Of a stretch of 64,000 nucleotides of DNA, positions 49,109 through 58,771 are shown in pieces. A program made the translations under genes and the position numbers. The DNA is from an uncultured Tolumonas sp. (GTDB lineage Bacteria > Pseudomonadota > Gammaproteobacteria > Enterobacterales > Aeromonadaceae). The stretch is taken from NCBI RefSeq assembly GCF_963676665.1, contig NZ_OY781371.1, positions 434,001 through 498,000 on the forward strand, written 5' to 3'. Under the pieces are notes generated by a model, which saw only the letters and a program-made list of their open reading frames with translations, was not told the DNA's origin and searched no databases. Each line of letters opens with the position of its first letter. Within the stretch, counting starts at the first letter, position 1.

Positions 49109-49287
49109 CTCTCTTGTTTTTCCTTGTACTTCCTCTCGGCTCTTCGCTTTACTCTGTTCATACTGCATCAATGTTTTCAAAACTAGATCAACTTATCATT
49201 AACACTATATTTTCAATTGCAGAACATCCTGTTTCGTCATAACTTGTAGCAAGGATACAAATATGTATGATGATACAAGGACATAGC

Positions 49288-49719
49288 ATGACAATTGAAC
49301 GCACTTTCTCCATCATTAAGCCTGATGCCGTGGCTAAAAATATTATCGGTGAGGTATATCACCGTTTTGAGTGCGCAGGCTTGCATATCATCGCGGCAAA
49401 AATGCTGCATCTGTCTCAAGAACAAGCCGCTGGTTTTTACGCGGAACACAAAGGTAAGCCTTTCTACGATAATCTGCTGAAATTCATGACCTCTGGCCCA
49501 ATCGTGGTGCAGGTTTTGGAAGGACAGGATGCTATTCGTCGTCACCGTGAATTGCTTGGTGCAACCGACCCAGAAAAAGCACAGGCAGGCACTATCCGTG
49601 CAGATCATGCGATCTCAGTAACGCAAAATGCGGTGCATGGTTCTGATTCTGCTGAATCGGCTGCCCGCGAAATTGCATTTTTCTTCACTGAAGATGAGAT
49701 TTGCCCACGCACGCGTTAA
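49288..49719 (+). CDS. ndk: Nucleoside diphosphate kinase
   Basis: Transfers the gamma-phosphate of ATP to NDPs through a phosphohistidine. The active-site His117 lies in [12 protein letters not shown], and the N-terminal [14 protein letters not shown] and GTIRADHA motifs are conserved. The frame opens at ATG 49267, but ATG 49288 has AAGGA six bases upstream and gives the usual 143 residues. A small inverted repeat (AACCAA/TTGGTT, 49724-49738) follows the stop and may act as a weak terminator. Confidence 0.96.
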   Translation: MTIERTFSIIKPDAVAKNIIGEVYHRFECAGLHIIAAKMLHLSQEQAAGFYAEHKGKPFYDNLLKFMTSGPIVVQVLEGQDAIRRHRELLGATDPEKAQAGTIRADHAISVTQNAVHGSDSAESAAREIAFFFTEDEICPRTR

Positions 49720-49792
49720 GCTCAACCAAGAGTTGGTTAAAATTTTGACATATCGTCAGTAATTTGACTTTATTGCACACATCCTGTGATGA

Positions 49793-49821
49793 CACCTGAT
49801 ATAATTTATATATATCAGGTG
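49793..49821 (+). promoter_or_regulatory. Palindrome overlapping a TATAAT box upstream of flrA
   Basis: CACCTGATATA and TATATCAGGTG are perfect 11-bp inverted arms around a 7-base AT centre. A consensus -10 hexamer TATAAT (49800-49805) lies inside the left half. TTGCAC at 49773 is a possible but poorly spaced (21 bases) -35. The symmetry and position suggest an operator for a dimeric regulator at the flrA promoter, or a leader hairpin. Confidence 0.55.
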
Positions 49822-49836
49822 ATTGGGGATGTGATG

Positions 49837-51276
49837 ATGGAGCAAATGGATAATCTGCTTCTGGTTGATGCCAATGATGAACGCCGTCAGCAATTAGAGA
49901 CGGTGTTGTCGTTTATGGGTATTCAGTGGCAGAGCGGTGGGGAAGAAGATTGTCTGGCTTATCTTTCTGCGGTGGAAAATATCTCCGCGGTTGTGGTGGG
50001 TGACCTTAAGACTACGACCTTACCGGAATTAGCTACCCGTTATTCATCGGTTCCTTTTATCAGTGCAGAACAATCAGAGCTGAGTAATAGCAATATTATC
50101 GGTTTTTTGTCGCAGCCTTTTTCCTATGAATCACTGACACAGATGCTGCATTTCTGTCAGGCATTTCGCTCTTTGCACCCCACATTACAAACCAGCCGCC
50201 AAATGCCGGCATTACTGAAACTGCTGGTTGGTAAAGGCAGTGCCATTCAAAGTGTGCGTAAATTGATTGAACAAGTGGCCAGTAAAGATGCCAATGTGCT
50301 GATTCTTGGTGAATCAGGCACCGGTAAAGAAGTAGTTGCGCGCGCAATTCATGAAATGTCTGGCCGAGCGAAAGGGCCGTTTGTGCCGGTAAACTGCGGT
50401 GCGATTCCTGGTGAATTGCTGGAAAGTGAACTGTTTGGTCATGAAAAGGGCGCATTTACTGGCGCAATTTCCTCTCGCCGTGGTCGCTTTGAATTGGCGG
50501 AAGGCGGTACGTTATTTCTGGATGAAATCGGCGATATGCCGATGCCGATGCAAGTTAAGCTGCTGCGTGTTCTACAAGAACGCCTCTATGAACGGGTCGG
50601 TGGCACAAAACCGATCCAGGCTGATGTGCGTATCATCGCAGCGACACACCGCAATCTGGAAACCATGATCAGTGAAAATCGTTTCCGTGAAGATTTATAT
50701 TACCGCCTAAACGTGTTTCCTATTGAGACCCCATCACTGCGTGAGCGACTGGACGATATCCCATTGCTGTTGCAGGAAATGGTTAATCGTCATCAAGCCC
50801 AGCATCACGCCTTTGTACGCTTTACCCAGCGCGCGATGGAATCACTGATGCAACATAATTGGCCAGGCAATGTGCGTGAATTATCTAATCTGGTGGAACG
50901 GTTATTAATTCTGTTTCCAAACCGGATCGTGGATATTCAGGATCTGCCCGCGAAATATCGTTATGGCGACTGGAGCGAAGACATGCCATTAGATGAAGCT
51001 GCATCGGAATGGGCTGAGCGTGAAGCTTTATCATCTGTGTTTATGGAAACGCCGGAAGAATCGGCATCCGTCGCTGCGGAACCGTTTGCTTCAGTGTTAC
51101 CAGAAGAAGGGGTCAATCTGAAAGAGATGATCGCTGAGCTGGAAATGGATTTAATTCGTCAGGCATTGGAAATGCAGGACGGTGTGGTAGCTCGCGCGTC
51201 AGAACTATTAGGTATGCGCCGCACGACATTGGTCGAAAAAATGAAAAAATATGGAATGACGGCCAAAGATATGTAG
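49837..51276 (+). CDS. flrA: Sigma-54-dependent flagellar master regulator FlrA
   Basis: FlrA/FleQ-type AAA+ activator at the top of the polar flagellar hierarchy. The N-terminal FleQ domain (residues 5-115) resembles a degenerate receiver. The AAA+ domain has Walker A GESGTGKE (158-165), the sigma-54 contact loop GAFTGA (205-210), and [13 protein letters not shown] Fis-type helix-turn-helix ([21 protein letters not shown]) closes the protein. The frame extends upstream to GTG 49786, but that part encodes the promoter palindrome; ATG 49834/49837 (after GGGG) or 49846 align with known FlrA N-termini. Expected target: the sigma-54 promoter of flrBC at 53010. Confidence 0.92.
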   Translation: MEQMDNLLLVDANDERRQQLETVLSFMGIQWQSGGEEDCLAYLSAVENISAVVVGDLKTTTLPELATRYSSVPFISAEQSELSNSNIIGFLSQPFSYESLTQMLHFCQAFRSLHPTLQTSRQMPALLKLLVGKGSAIQSVRKLIEQVASKDANVLILGESGTGKEVVARAIHEMSGRAKGPFVPVNCGAIPGELLESELFGHEKGAFTGAISSRRGRFELAEGGTLFLDEIGDMPMPMQVKLLRVLQERLYERVGGTKPIQADVRIIAATHRNLETMISENRFREDLYYRLNVFPIETPSLRERLDDIPLLLQEMVNRHQAQHHAFVRFTQRAMESLMQHNWPGNVRELSNLVERLLILFPNRIVDIQDLPAKYRYGDWSEDMPLDEAASEWAEREALSSVFMETPEESASVAAEPFASVLPEEGVNLKEMIAELEMDLIRQALEMQDGVVARASELLGMRRTTLVEKMKKYGMTAKDM

Positions 51277-51354
51277 TGGAAAAACAGCAAGTTTCTATCT
51301 GGACACTACACTGATCAAGATAAAAATCAATTGTGCTGATGCGGCGAGGGAATA

Positions 51355-52965
51355 ATGAAAATAGTACACAAGCTCATTTTGTTAATCGTGGTGGGTTTTT
51401 TTGGTAGCGTGTTAATTAGTGTTGTTGGCTTCAATAGACTCTCTAATGTCAATAAAGAAATACGTACTGTCATGGACAATACATTACCCAGTTTCAATGC
51501 ATTAAATAATGCAAACATTGACTTTCTGGAGTTGCGATTGTTGCTCCGTTCTCATGTATTAACTTCAGATCTGAATGCAAAACAAGCATTGGAATCAAAG
51601 ATTTCAGACAAAATAAAAGCATTAGATACTAATTTAGTTGGCTATGAACCACTGATTTCTGATGAGCAAGATCGTGCACTTTTTGAAAAAGTGAAAAGAG
51701 ACGTCTTGAGTTACGAACAAGAGTCAAAAGTGACGCTGGAGCTATCAAGACAGAATAAAACAGAAGATTCTATAAAGTCTTTAGCTAATGCAGCGAATAT
51801 TGCGGAGTCAGTTTCGACTTCTTTAGCTGAAGGCGTTAAATATAACGAAAAAATGGCGCGTGACGACGATAAAATCAGTCAGTCAAATTATGATTCAGCG
51901 AAGTGGGTTCTGGCTGTTTCAACTATCTCAGTCACCGGTTTTCTGGCGTTAATTGGCTGGCTTATTTACCGTCAGATCAGTACCGGCCTGAAGGTTGCGC
52001 AAACTACCATTTCCCGCATCGAAAATAGTCTGGATTTCACGTTACGTGCTGAAGTAAGCGGCAGTGATGAAATAAGTTTAATGCTGCGGGCATTCAATCA
52101 GCTGATTGGGCGCATGCAAAATAACCTGCGTGAATTACTGCAAGGTGTTGAACAAGTTGCAGTAAGTGCTGACCGCCTGCAATCGTCAGCGTATCGGGTC
52201 TCTGAAGGTTCAAGCTCTCAGAACGCATCAACGTCTCACATGGCGGCTTCTGTTGAAGAAATGACGGTAAGTATTAACCATGTTGCCGATCAGGCTAATA
52301 CCACCAGTGAGCAGTCTAATGAAGTCGGCCGTAAAGCCGAAGCAGGTCAGGATGTAATTGCCCATACCGTTGATAATATCCATGCCATTGCCGGTGCGGT
52401 TGATAACGCTGCACAAGATATTCAACAGTTGGAAGCGAAAGGCCGGGAAATTGAATCGGTTATTAATATCATCCGTGCTGTTGCTGAACAAACCAACTTA
52501 CTGGCGTTGAATGCGGCGATCGAAGCTGCGCGTGCGGGGGAGCAAGGCCGAGGTTTTGCGGTCGTTGCTGATGAAGTGCGTAGCCTCGCAGCCAGAACTG
52601 CAACATCAACCAAAGAGATCGGCGATATTATTACAGCAATCCAGAATGTATCTGCTTCTGCCGTAAAACGTATGCAGGAAGCGATTGTTAAAGTCGAGCA
52701 AGGTGTTGAAGGTGCTGGTCAGGCCAATGAAACGATGGAAGAAATTTGTCGAGTTGCTACGGAGAGTGTCTCTCTGGTGGCCGATATTTCTCATGCCATT
52801 CGTGAACAGGGTGCTGCGACCAATTCCATTGCGCAACAGGTAGAAAATGTCGCCCAGATGGTGGATGAAAACACCCAAGCTGCCAATGAAACGGCGGATT
52901 TGGCAAATGATTTATCGAAGATTTCTGATGACATGAAAAAAGTCGTGATGGCCTATCGATTGTAA
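51355..52965 (+). CDS. Methyl-accepting chemotaxis protein
   Basis: Inner-membrane chemoreceptor of 536 residues. Membrane helices are at about 7-26 and 181-203, around a roughly 150-residue periplasmic four-helix-bundle-like domain rich in Lys/Glu/Asn. A HAMP domain (about 205-257) and a cytoplasmic signalling domain with the hairpin tip [32 protein letters not shown] follow. The ligand is unknown; the periplasmic domain resembles the 4HB_MCP class. Its place between flrA and flrB is unusual for this regulatory cluster. It has its own terminator; no sigma-28 box is evident upstream. Confidence 0.92.
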   Translation: MKIVHKLILLIVVGFFGSVLISVVGFNRLSNVNKEIRTVMDNTLPSFNALNNANIDFLELRLLLRSHVLTSDLNAKQALESKISDKIKALDTNLVGYEPLISDEQDRALFEKVKRDVLSYEQESKVTLELSRQNKTEDSIKSLANAANIAESVSTSLAEGVKYNEKMARDDDKISQSNYDSAKWVLAVSTISVTGFLALIGWLIYRQISTGLKVAQTTISRIENSLDFTLRAEVSGSDEISLMLRAFNQLIGRMQNNLRELLQGVEQVAVSADRLQSSAYRVSEGSSSQNASTSHMAASVEEMTVSINHVADQANTTSEQSNEVGRKAEAGQDVIAHTVDNIHAIAGAVDNAAQDIQQLEAKGREIESVINIIRAVAEQTNLLALNAAIEAARAGEQGRGFAVVADEVRSLAARTATSTKEIGDIITAIQNVSASAVKRMQEAIVKVEQGVEGAGQANETMEEICRVATESVSLVADISHAIREQGAATNSIAQQVENVAQMVDENTQAANETADLANDLSKISDDMKKVVMAYRL

Positions 52966-52981
52966 TTTTTCTGATTAATAT

Positions 52982-53006
52982 AAAAGGCAGCTTCGGCTGC
53001 CTTTTT
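52982..53006 (+). terminator. Intrinsic terminator after the chemoreceptor gene
   Basis: A perfect 10-bp stem AAAAGGCAGC/GCTGCCTTTT with a stable TTCG tetraloop. It ends four bases before the sigma-54-like promoter of flrB. Confidence 0.92.
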
Positions 53007-53009
53007 AGT

Positions 53010-53025
53010 TGGCACGTTTTTTGTC
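53010..53025 (+). promoter_or_regulatory. Sigma-54-like promoter of flrBC
   Basis: TGGCAC, five bases (GTTTT), TTGTC. The -24 half is perfect; the -12 half has GT in place of GC. It lies 42 bases before the flrB ATG. In Vibrio, FlrA with sigma-54 transcribes flrBC, and this is the only candidate site between the terminator and flrB. Confidence 0.65.
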
Positions 53026-53067
53026 TTATCTGGTTATGCACACTATGTTGCGACGGGAAAATGACGG

Positions 53068-54114
53068 ATGAGCCAGATAACTGAATTGAATAGCCACAAC
53101 AAATCGACCGATGAAACTATGTTGCTGGCGGAAATTTTTGATCATATTCCTTCCGGCTTAATATTGGTCGATCGCGCAGGAAAAATCTTTCGGGTGAACC
53201 CTGCCGCACAAGCTCTGCTGGGTGGCAGCTTATTAGGTGAATCATGGTTGTCAGTCATCCAACGCGCGTTCTGTCTGCGTGATGATGATGGTCATGAAGT
53301 ATCGTTGCGCGATGGGCGTCGGGTTCAGGTTTCAACATTACCCTTACAACATCAGCCTGGCCAGATGGTACAAATTACTGATCTGACTGAAACCCGTCGT
53401 TTACAAGAGCAAGTCAGCCATATGCAACGTTTGTCGGCATTGGGTAAAATGGCGGCTTCACTGGCACATCAAATCCGCACGCCGCTTTCTGCGGCGATGT
53501 TATATGGTGCCAATCTGGCCAACCGTACTCTAACACCAGAGTCACGTCAGCAATTCCAGCAAAAATTAATGATGCGCCTGAAAGAGCTTGAGCGTCAGGT
53601 AAGCGATGTTTTGTTATTTGCCCGCAATGGCGATCAGCAGAAAGTTGAACCGGTCGTATTGCGCGATCTGTTGCAACAGTTACAGCAACGCGCTGAAACG
53701 TTAATGATAACGCATGATGTTGTGTTCACCGTTAATGGGCCGGAACGAGACATCAACTTGTTGGCAAACAGCGAAGCCTTAACCAGTGCCTTAATGAACT
53801 TGTTAGAAAACGCCATACAAGCTGGGGGCAAGCAATTGCTGCTCACTGTTGAACCTGAAGCCGAACAGGTCATGATCCGGCTGGTGGATAACGGTAAAGG
53901 CATTACCCGCGAACAGTTAGCCCGCATATTTGAACCTTTTTATACAACCCGTAGCAGTGGAACTGGTTTGGGGCTGGCGGTTGTGCAGGCAGTTGTTCAG
54001 GCCCATCAGGGAACTATTCAGGCATCATCCTTACCCGGGGAAGGAAGTTGTTTTAGCATTCGTCTGCCATATCACCACGTACAACTACAACACGTACAGG
54101 AAGGTGCGGCATGA
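53068..54114 (+). CDS. flrB: Flagellar sensor histidine kinase FlrB
   Basis: Cytosolic histidine kinase (no membrane segment) that phosphorylates FlrC. A PAS-like domain (residues 22-105; FDHIPSGLILVDRAGKIFRVNPAAQALL) precedes the HisKA domain with the phospho-acceptor His134 in SLAHQIRTPLSAA. The HATPase domain has LLENAIQAGGKQ (N box), RLVDNGKGI and SSGTGLGLAVVQA. 348 residues. It overlaps flrC by four bases. Confidence 0.93.
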   Translation: MSQITELNSHNKSTDETMLLAEIFDHIPSGLILVDRAGKIFRVNPAAQALLGGSLLGESWLSVIQRAFCLRDDDGHEVSLRDGRRVQVSTLPLQHQPGQMVQITDLTETRRLQEQVSHMQRLSALGKMAASLAHQIRTPLSAAMLYGANLANRTLTPESRQQFQQKLMMRLKELERQVSDVLLFARNGDQQKVEPVVLRDLLQQLQQRAETLMITHDVVFTVNGPERDINLLANSEALTSALMNLLENAIQAGGKQLLLTVEPEAEQVMIRLVDNGKGITREQLARIFEPFYTTRSSGTGLGLAVVQAVVQAHQGTIQASSLPGEGSCFSIRLPYHHVQLQHVQEGAA

Positions 54115-55484
54115 GCCAGCGAACATTATTAGTTGTCGAGGATGACCCTGGTTTACAGGAAGCGATTGTCGATACATTAGAATTATCGGGCTATCACTGT
54201 GTAACGGCTGATTGTGGTGAGGCAGCATTGGTTGTTTTACAGCGTCAGAAAGTAGACATGATCATTTCTGATGTACAAATGCCGGGAATGGATGGCTTAA
54301 GTTTGCTGCAAAACGTGCAGCATTTGTATGCACAGATCCCCATGTTGTTGATGACTGCGTTTGGCAACATCGAGGGTGCTGTCCGCGCGATGCGAGATGG
54401 GGCGGTTGACTATCTGGTCAAACCGTTTGCCCCTGAAGTGTTACTGAATCAAGTCAGCCGTTATGTACCGGCAAAGTTGGTTGAACGACGGACACCTGTA
54501 TATGGTGATCCGAAAACAGCTGAATTGTTACAGCTGGCGGCTAAAGTCGCGCGTTCCGATGCGTCGGTGATGATTAGCGGGCCAAGTGGTACGGGGAAAG
54601 AGGTTTTAGCCCGTTATATTCATGATCAATCATCCCGTTCTGAACAACCTTTTATTGCCATTAACTGCGCGGCAATTCCGGAAAATATGCTGGAAGCAAC
54701 ACTGTTTGGTTATGAAAAAGGCGCCTTTACCGGTGCGGTACAGGGGTGTCCGGGAAAATTTGAACAAGCGCAGGGCGGCACTTTGCTGCTCGATGAAATC
54801 ACGGAGATGGATCCCGGCTTACAGGCTAAGTTATTGCGCGTGTTACAAGAGCGTGAAGTTGAACGGTTAGGCAGCCGTAAAACGATCAGTCTGGATGTCA
54901 GAGTGATTGCGACAACCAATCGTGATTTGCGTAAAGCCGTAAGCAATCATCTGTTTCGTGAAGATCTGTTTTACCGGTTAAATGTATTCCCGCTGCGCTG
55001 GTTGCCTTTACGTGCGCGGGCTGGCGATATACTGCCACTCGCTGAGCATTTGTTGCGCCGCCATACTATGGAACAGCGTTTAGCATTACCGGATATAACC
55101 ACTTCCGCATGTCAGAAATTGCTGGCGTATAACTGGCCGGGAAATGTACGGGAACTCGAAAACGTCATGCAACGCGCGTTGATCTTAGCTAAAGATCAGA
55201 AGATCACGGCAGATGAGATCTTATTTGATACCGATGCTGTGTACTCTACAGATGATGAATCATCCTGGGATGACGAAACGGACGACGTATTCAATGAACG
55301 AGTTCCTGGCATTGAAAAATTGGGTAATGAACTGCGTCAGCAGGAACATCAAATTATTCTGGATACCTTAATTGCTTGTGAAGGTAGCCGTAAAGCAGTC
55401 GCTGAACGTTTAGGGATCAGCCCTCGAACATTACGTTATAAACTGGCACGCATGCGTGATGTCGGTATTGACGTTCCTGACTAA
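54111..55484 (+). CDS. flrC: Sigma-54-dependent response regulator FlrC
   Basis: Class III flagellar activator. The receiver domain has phospho-acceptor Asp54 (ISDVQMPGMDG). The AAA+ domain has Walker A GPSGTGKE (157-164), GAFTGA (204-209) and LLLDEITEMD, and a C-terminal Fis-type helix-turn-helix is present (SRKAVAERLGISPRTLRYKLARM). All elements of an active bEBP are present. Expected target: the sigma-54 promoter of fliE at 55572 and other hook and basal-body operons. Confidence 0.94.
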   Translation: MSQRTLLVVEDDPGLQEAIVDTLELSGYHCVTADCGEAALVVLQRQKVDMIISDVQMPGMDGLSLLQNVQHLYAQIPMLLMTAFGNIEGAVRAMRDGAVDYLVKPFAPEVLLNQVSRYVPAKLVERRTPVYGDPKTAELLQLAAKVARSDASVMISGPSGTGKEVLARYIHDQSSRSEQPFIAINCAAIPENMLEATLFGYEKGAFTGAVQGCPGKFEQAQGGTLLLDEITEMDPGLQAKLLRVLQEREVERLGSRKTISLDVRVIATTNRDLRKAVSNHLFREDLFYRLNVFPLRWLPLRARAGDILPLAEHLLRRHTMEQRLALPDITTSACQKLLAYNWPGNVRELENVMQRALILAKDQKITADEILFDTDAVYSTDDESSWDDETDDVFNERVPGIEKLGNELRQQEHQIILDTLIACEGSRKAVAERLGISPRTLRYKLARMRDVGIDVPD

Positions 55485-55508
55485 AAATCTCTCTGCGTAC
55501 CTTTTTTG

Positions 55509-55533
55509 ATCAGTCACTGTCCTAGTGACTGAT
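55509..55533 (+). promoter_or_regulatory. Perfect 10-bp inverted repeat upstream of the fliE promoter
   Basis: ATCAGTCACT and AGTGACTGAT around loop GTCCT. It could be a terminator for flrC, though only ATCATTACTTTTC follows, or an activator (FlrC) or other operator site. Its centre lies roughly 75 bases before the expected fliE start site, a suitable distance for an enhancer-type site. Confidence 0.45.
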
Positions 55534-55571
55534 ATCATTACTTTTCTTCCTTTATCATTTGCTTACACTTC

Positions 55572-55587
55572 TGGCACTTTAATTGCT
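55572..55587 (+). promoter_or_regulatory. Sigma-54 promoter of the fliE operon
   Basis: TGGCAC, five bases (TTTAA), TTGCT: a full match to the RpoN consensus with correct GG-to-GC spacing. It lies 53 bases before the fliE ATG and just downstream of flrC. Confidence 0.9.
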
Positions 55588-55640
55588 TTTCCATAGTTAT
55601 AACGCATTAGAGTCAATTATTTGTCGAAGTGAGGAATGGT

Positions 55641-55961
55641 ATGGACGTGCAAGCAACATCCCTGATGAAACAATTGGAAGCCTTGCGCTTTGAAGCTTCA
55701 GGGGCTTCTGTCAAACCAGCCAGTGAAGGGAATGTAACTCAGGACTTTAATCAGTTGCTGTCACAAGCACTGAATAACGTAAACGATATGCAAGGTCAGA
55801 GTGATCAGTTGCGTACGCGTTTCGATATGGGTGATCGAAGTATTAGTCTGTCGGATGTTATGATCGCCGGTCAGAAAGCATCAATCGCTTTTGAAGCAAC
55901 CGTTCAGGTACGTAATAAAGTGGTGGATGCTTATAAAACCATCATGAATATGCCAGTGTAA
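55641..55961 (+). CDS. fliE: Flagellar hook-basal body complex protein FliE
   Basis: Small rod-junction protein linking the MS ring to the rod; secreted by the flagellar type III system. It has the conserved C-terminal LSDVMIAGQKASIAFEATVQVRNKVVDAYKTIMNMPV. The frame opens at GTG 55629, but ATG 55641 follows GAGGAA and gives 106 residues, the family size. First gene of the operon. Confidence 0.95.
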   Translation: MDVQATSLMKQLEALRFEASGASVKPASEGNVTQDFNQLLSQALNNVNDMQGQSDQLRTRFDMGDRSISLSDVMIAGQKASIAFEATVQVRNKVVDAYKTIMNMPV

Positions 55962-55975
55962 AGAAGGGGTAAATC

Positions 55976-57700
55976 ATGGCTGAAGCAGCAGGGGATAAAC
56001 GCACTGACCTAATGGTTGGTAGTAGTGATCCGTTACTGGATAAAGCGCTGGATGCCTCAGCAGCTAAATCCTCTTCTTTTAAATTTCTGTCGAATATGGA
56101 TTTTTTACGACAGATCACGCTGATTCTCGGTTTGTTGATCTGCGTTGCTATTGCCGCGTTTATTTTTATGTGGGGTAATGAGCCGGAAATGCGGCCATTG
56201 GGTCATTTCAACACCCCTGAGATGATCAAAACGCTGGACTATCTGGATCAGCAAAAAATTGCCTATAAAGTGCAAGACAACAACATCTTAGTAAAAACCA
56301 CTGAATTCAGTACCGTGCGTTTACAGTTACAACGTGCGGGTTTTTCTGCTTCCAATGAAGAAAATACCGGTGATGAATTATTGATGCGGGATCCCGGTTT
56401 TGGCCTGAGCCAACGCATGGAAGGAGAACGTCTGAAACTGAGTCGCGAACAACAATTATCCCGTGCAATTGAACAGTTTCAAGGTATCGGCAAAGCAACC
56501 GTATTGTTAGCAATCCCGAAAGATAACGTATTTGCACGTAATGAACGTAAGCCGAGTGCGACGGTTGTGTTGGTGTTAAAAAGTGCAGCCTTAAAACAAG
56601 AAGCTGTGGATTCTATCGTTGATACGGTGGCTTCTGCTGTTCATGGTTTGGAACCATCTCGTGTTACTGTAACCGACCAAAATGGTCGTCTGTTAAATTC
56701 CGGTTCCCAGGATCTGATGACAGCGCGTAGCCGTAAAGAATTTGAGATCCAGCAAAAACAAGAAGCCGAATATAAGCAAAAAATAGATTCAATTCTGAGC
56801 CCTGTTTTAGGTTTGGATAATTACACGGCTGAAGTGGATGCCAGCCTCGATTTCTCACAAGAAGAACAAACTCGCCGAGTTTTTAATCCTGATGATCCTG
56901 CTGTTCGTTCTGAAGTGACGATGGAAGACAATAATGTCGGTAATGGTGCGACGGGTATACCTGGTGCTCTCAGTAATCAACCGCCATCTAACGCGCAGAT
57001 CCCTGAAAAAACGGGGGCACCGGGTTCAAGTAGTGCTACCAGTGGTCACAGCCGTAAAGAAGCAACCCGTAACTATGAATTGAATACAACTATCAGCCAT
57101 GTTCAGCGTCAGACCGGCAGTATTCGTCGTCTAACGGTCTCGGTGGCTGTGGACTATAAAACGTTAACAGACAAAGATGGTAAAGTTGATCGTCAACCCC
57201 GTACACAAAGCGAGCTGGATACCATCCGCCGGTTATTACAAGGTGGATTGGGTTTTGACGTTAGCCGTGGCGATCAAATTGAAGTCGTTAGTATTCCCTT
57301 TAATCGCCCTGATCTGTCTATTGAGCCGGAAACCAAGGTGTGGGAATCAGACTGGTTCTGGCCTGCAGTCCGAATTGGCGCATCAATCGTATTGATCCTA
57401 ATCTTGTTGGTAACGGTTGTGCGTCCGGTTATGAAGAAACTGCTCAATGCTGAACCAAGTGAAGGCGCGCTTAATGTCGACCTGGATTCAAGAATGGCAT
57501 TGGAAGGAAGTGATGAACTCAGTTTGCTGGCATCACAAGCTGAAAGTGAAGAGCCTATATTTGGTTTACGTAATGGTCAGCTAGTGTTGCCTGATCTGCA
57601 TCGTGATGAAGATTTGTTAAGAGCGGTACGTGCGTTGGTATCTAATGAACCAGATCTGGCAGCACAAGTTATTAAAGAATGGGTCAGTACGAAGGATTAA
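55976..57700 (+). CDS. fliF: Flagellar MS-ring protein FliF
   Basis: Forms the membrane/supramembrane ring that nucleates flagellar assembly. It has two membrane helices (about 45-65 and 460-480), the ring-building motifs (GFSASNEENTGDELLMRDPGFGLSQRMEGERLKLSREQQLSRAI), and a C-terminal cytoplasmic tail that binds FliG (DEDLLRAVRALVSNEPDLAAQVIKEWV). The length (574) is usual. Starts 15 bases after fliE. Confidence 0.97.
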   Translation: MAEAAGDKRTDLMVGSSDPLLDKALDASAAKSSSFKFLSNMDFLRQITLILGLLICVAIAAFIFMWGNEPEMRPLGHFNTPEMIKTLDYLDQQKIAYKVQDNNILVKTTEFSTVRLQLQRAGFSASNEENTGDELLMRDPGFGLSQRMEGERLKLSREQQLSRAIEQFQGIGKATVLLAIPKDNVFARNERKPSATVVLVLKSAALKQEAVDSIVDTVASAVHGLEPSRVTVTDQNGRLLNSGSQDLMTARSRKEFEIQQKQEAEYKQKIDSILSPVLGLDNYTAEVDASLDFSQEEQTRRVFNPDDPAVRSEVTMEDNNVGNGATGIPGALSNQPPSNAQIPEKTGAPGSSSATSGHSRKEATRNYELNTTISHVQRQTGSIRRLTVSVAVDYKTLTDKDGKVDRQPRTQSELDTIRRLLQGGLGFDVSRGDQIEVVSIPFNRPDLSIEPETKVWESDWFWPAVRIGASIVLILILLVTVVRPVMKKLLNAEPSEGALNVDLDSRMALEGSDELSLLASQAESEEPIFGLRNGQLVLPDLHRDEDLLRAVRALVSNEPDLAAQVIKEWVSTKD

Positions 57701-57703
57701 TAT

Positions 57704-58762
57704 ATGCCACCAGTTCCAGCTAACCCTGCTGTCAGTGAAATGACGCCTGAACAAAAACAGCTCATTGAAAAAATGTCTGGAATGGAAATGGCGGCGGTAT
57801 TAATGCTTAGTCTCAGCGAAGATGATGCCGCGCAGATATTCCGGCATTTAGAACCTAAACAGGTACAACGCTTAGGGATGTCGATGGCGTCGATGAAAGA
57901 CTTTGGTCAGGATCGTGTCACGGCAGTACATCGCCAATTTATTGATGATATTCAGAAATTTTCTAATATCGGTATTGGCAGTGAAGACTTTGTGCGTAAA
58001 GCCTTGGTGGCGGCACTGGGTGAAGATAAAGCCGGTAATCTGGTTGAACAGATCATCATGGGCTCTGGTGCCCGCGGTCTGGATTCGCTCAAATGGATGG
58101 ATGCCCGTCAGGTGGCCAGCATCATTCAGAATGAACATCCACAGATCCAGACAATCGTACTGTCATATTTGGACCCAGAACAATCAGCCGAGATTTTAGG
58201 TCAGTTCCCGGAAGCGGTACGTCTTGATCTGGTGATGCGTATTGCGAATCTGGAAGAAGTTCAGCCTGCTGCGTTGCAGGAACTGAACGACATCATGGAA
58301 AAACAATTTGCCGGTTCGGCGGGTGCGCAATCTGCGAAAATGGGCGGCCTGAAAGCGGCGGCCAGCATCATGAATTACCTCGATACCAACATTGAAGGTC
58401 AGTTGATGGATGCAATCCGAGAATCTGATGAAGAGATGAGCCAGCAGATCCAGGATCTTATGTTCGTCTTCGAGAACCTAATCGATGTCGATGATCGAGC
58501 CATTCAGAGTATTCTGCGTGAAGTGCCGGGTGATCAGCTGCAGAAAGCACTGAAAGGTGCCGATGACCAGCTGAAAGATAAGATCCTGAAAAATATGTCA
58601 AAACGTGCTGCGGAAATGTTGCAGGAAGATTTATCCTCCATGGGACCAATTCGTGTCAGCGATGTAGAAGCGGCGCAGAAAGAGATCCTGTCTGTTGCCC
58701 GTCGCTTAGCTGATGCTGGTGAGATCATGCTGGGTGCCGGTGGTGGTGAAGATTTCTTATAG
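57704..58762 (+). CDS. fliG: Flagellar motor switch protein FliG
   Basis: Rotor protein that binds FliF, FliM and the stator. The N-terminal domain (GMEMAAVLMLSLSEDDAAQIFRHL), the FliM-binding EHPQ motif (NEHPQIQTIVLSYL) and the C-terminal torque helix with charged residues (ILREVPGDQLQKALKGADDQLKDKILKNMSKRAAEML) are present. The length (352) is slightly longer than E. coli FliG owing to an N-terminal extension of about 20 residues. Starts four bases after fliF. Confidence 0.97.
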   Translation: MPPVPANPAVSEMTPEQKQLIEKMSGMEMAAVLMLSLSEDDAAQIFRHLEPKQVQRLGMSMASMKDFGQDRVTAVHRQFIDDIQKFSNIGIGSEDFVRKALVAALGEDKAGNLVEQIIMGSGARGLDSLKWMDARQVASIIQNEHPQIQTIVLSYLDPEQSAEILGQFPEAVRLDLVMRIANLEEVQPAALQELNDIMEKQFAGSAGAQSAKMGGLKAAASIMNYLDTNIEGQLMDAIRESDEEMSQQIQDLMFVFENLIDVDDRAIQSILREVPGDQLQKALKGADDQLKDKILKNMSKRAAEMLQEDLSSMGPIRVSDVEAAQKEILSVARRLADAGEIMLGAGGGEDFL

Positions 58763-58771
58763 TGAGAAGAT

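Noticed and set aside
51320..51345. Sigma-28-like box upstream of the chemoreceptor gene (TAAA ... GCTGATGC)
   Set aside because: The spacing is about five bases too short and the -10 part is poor.
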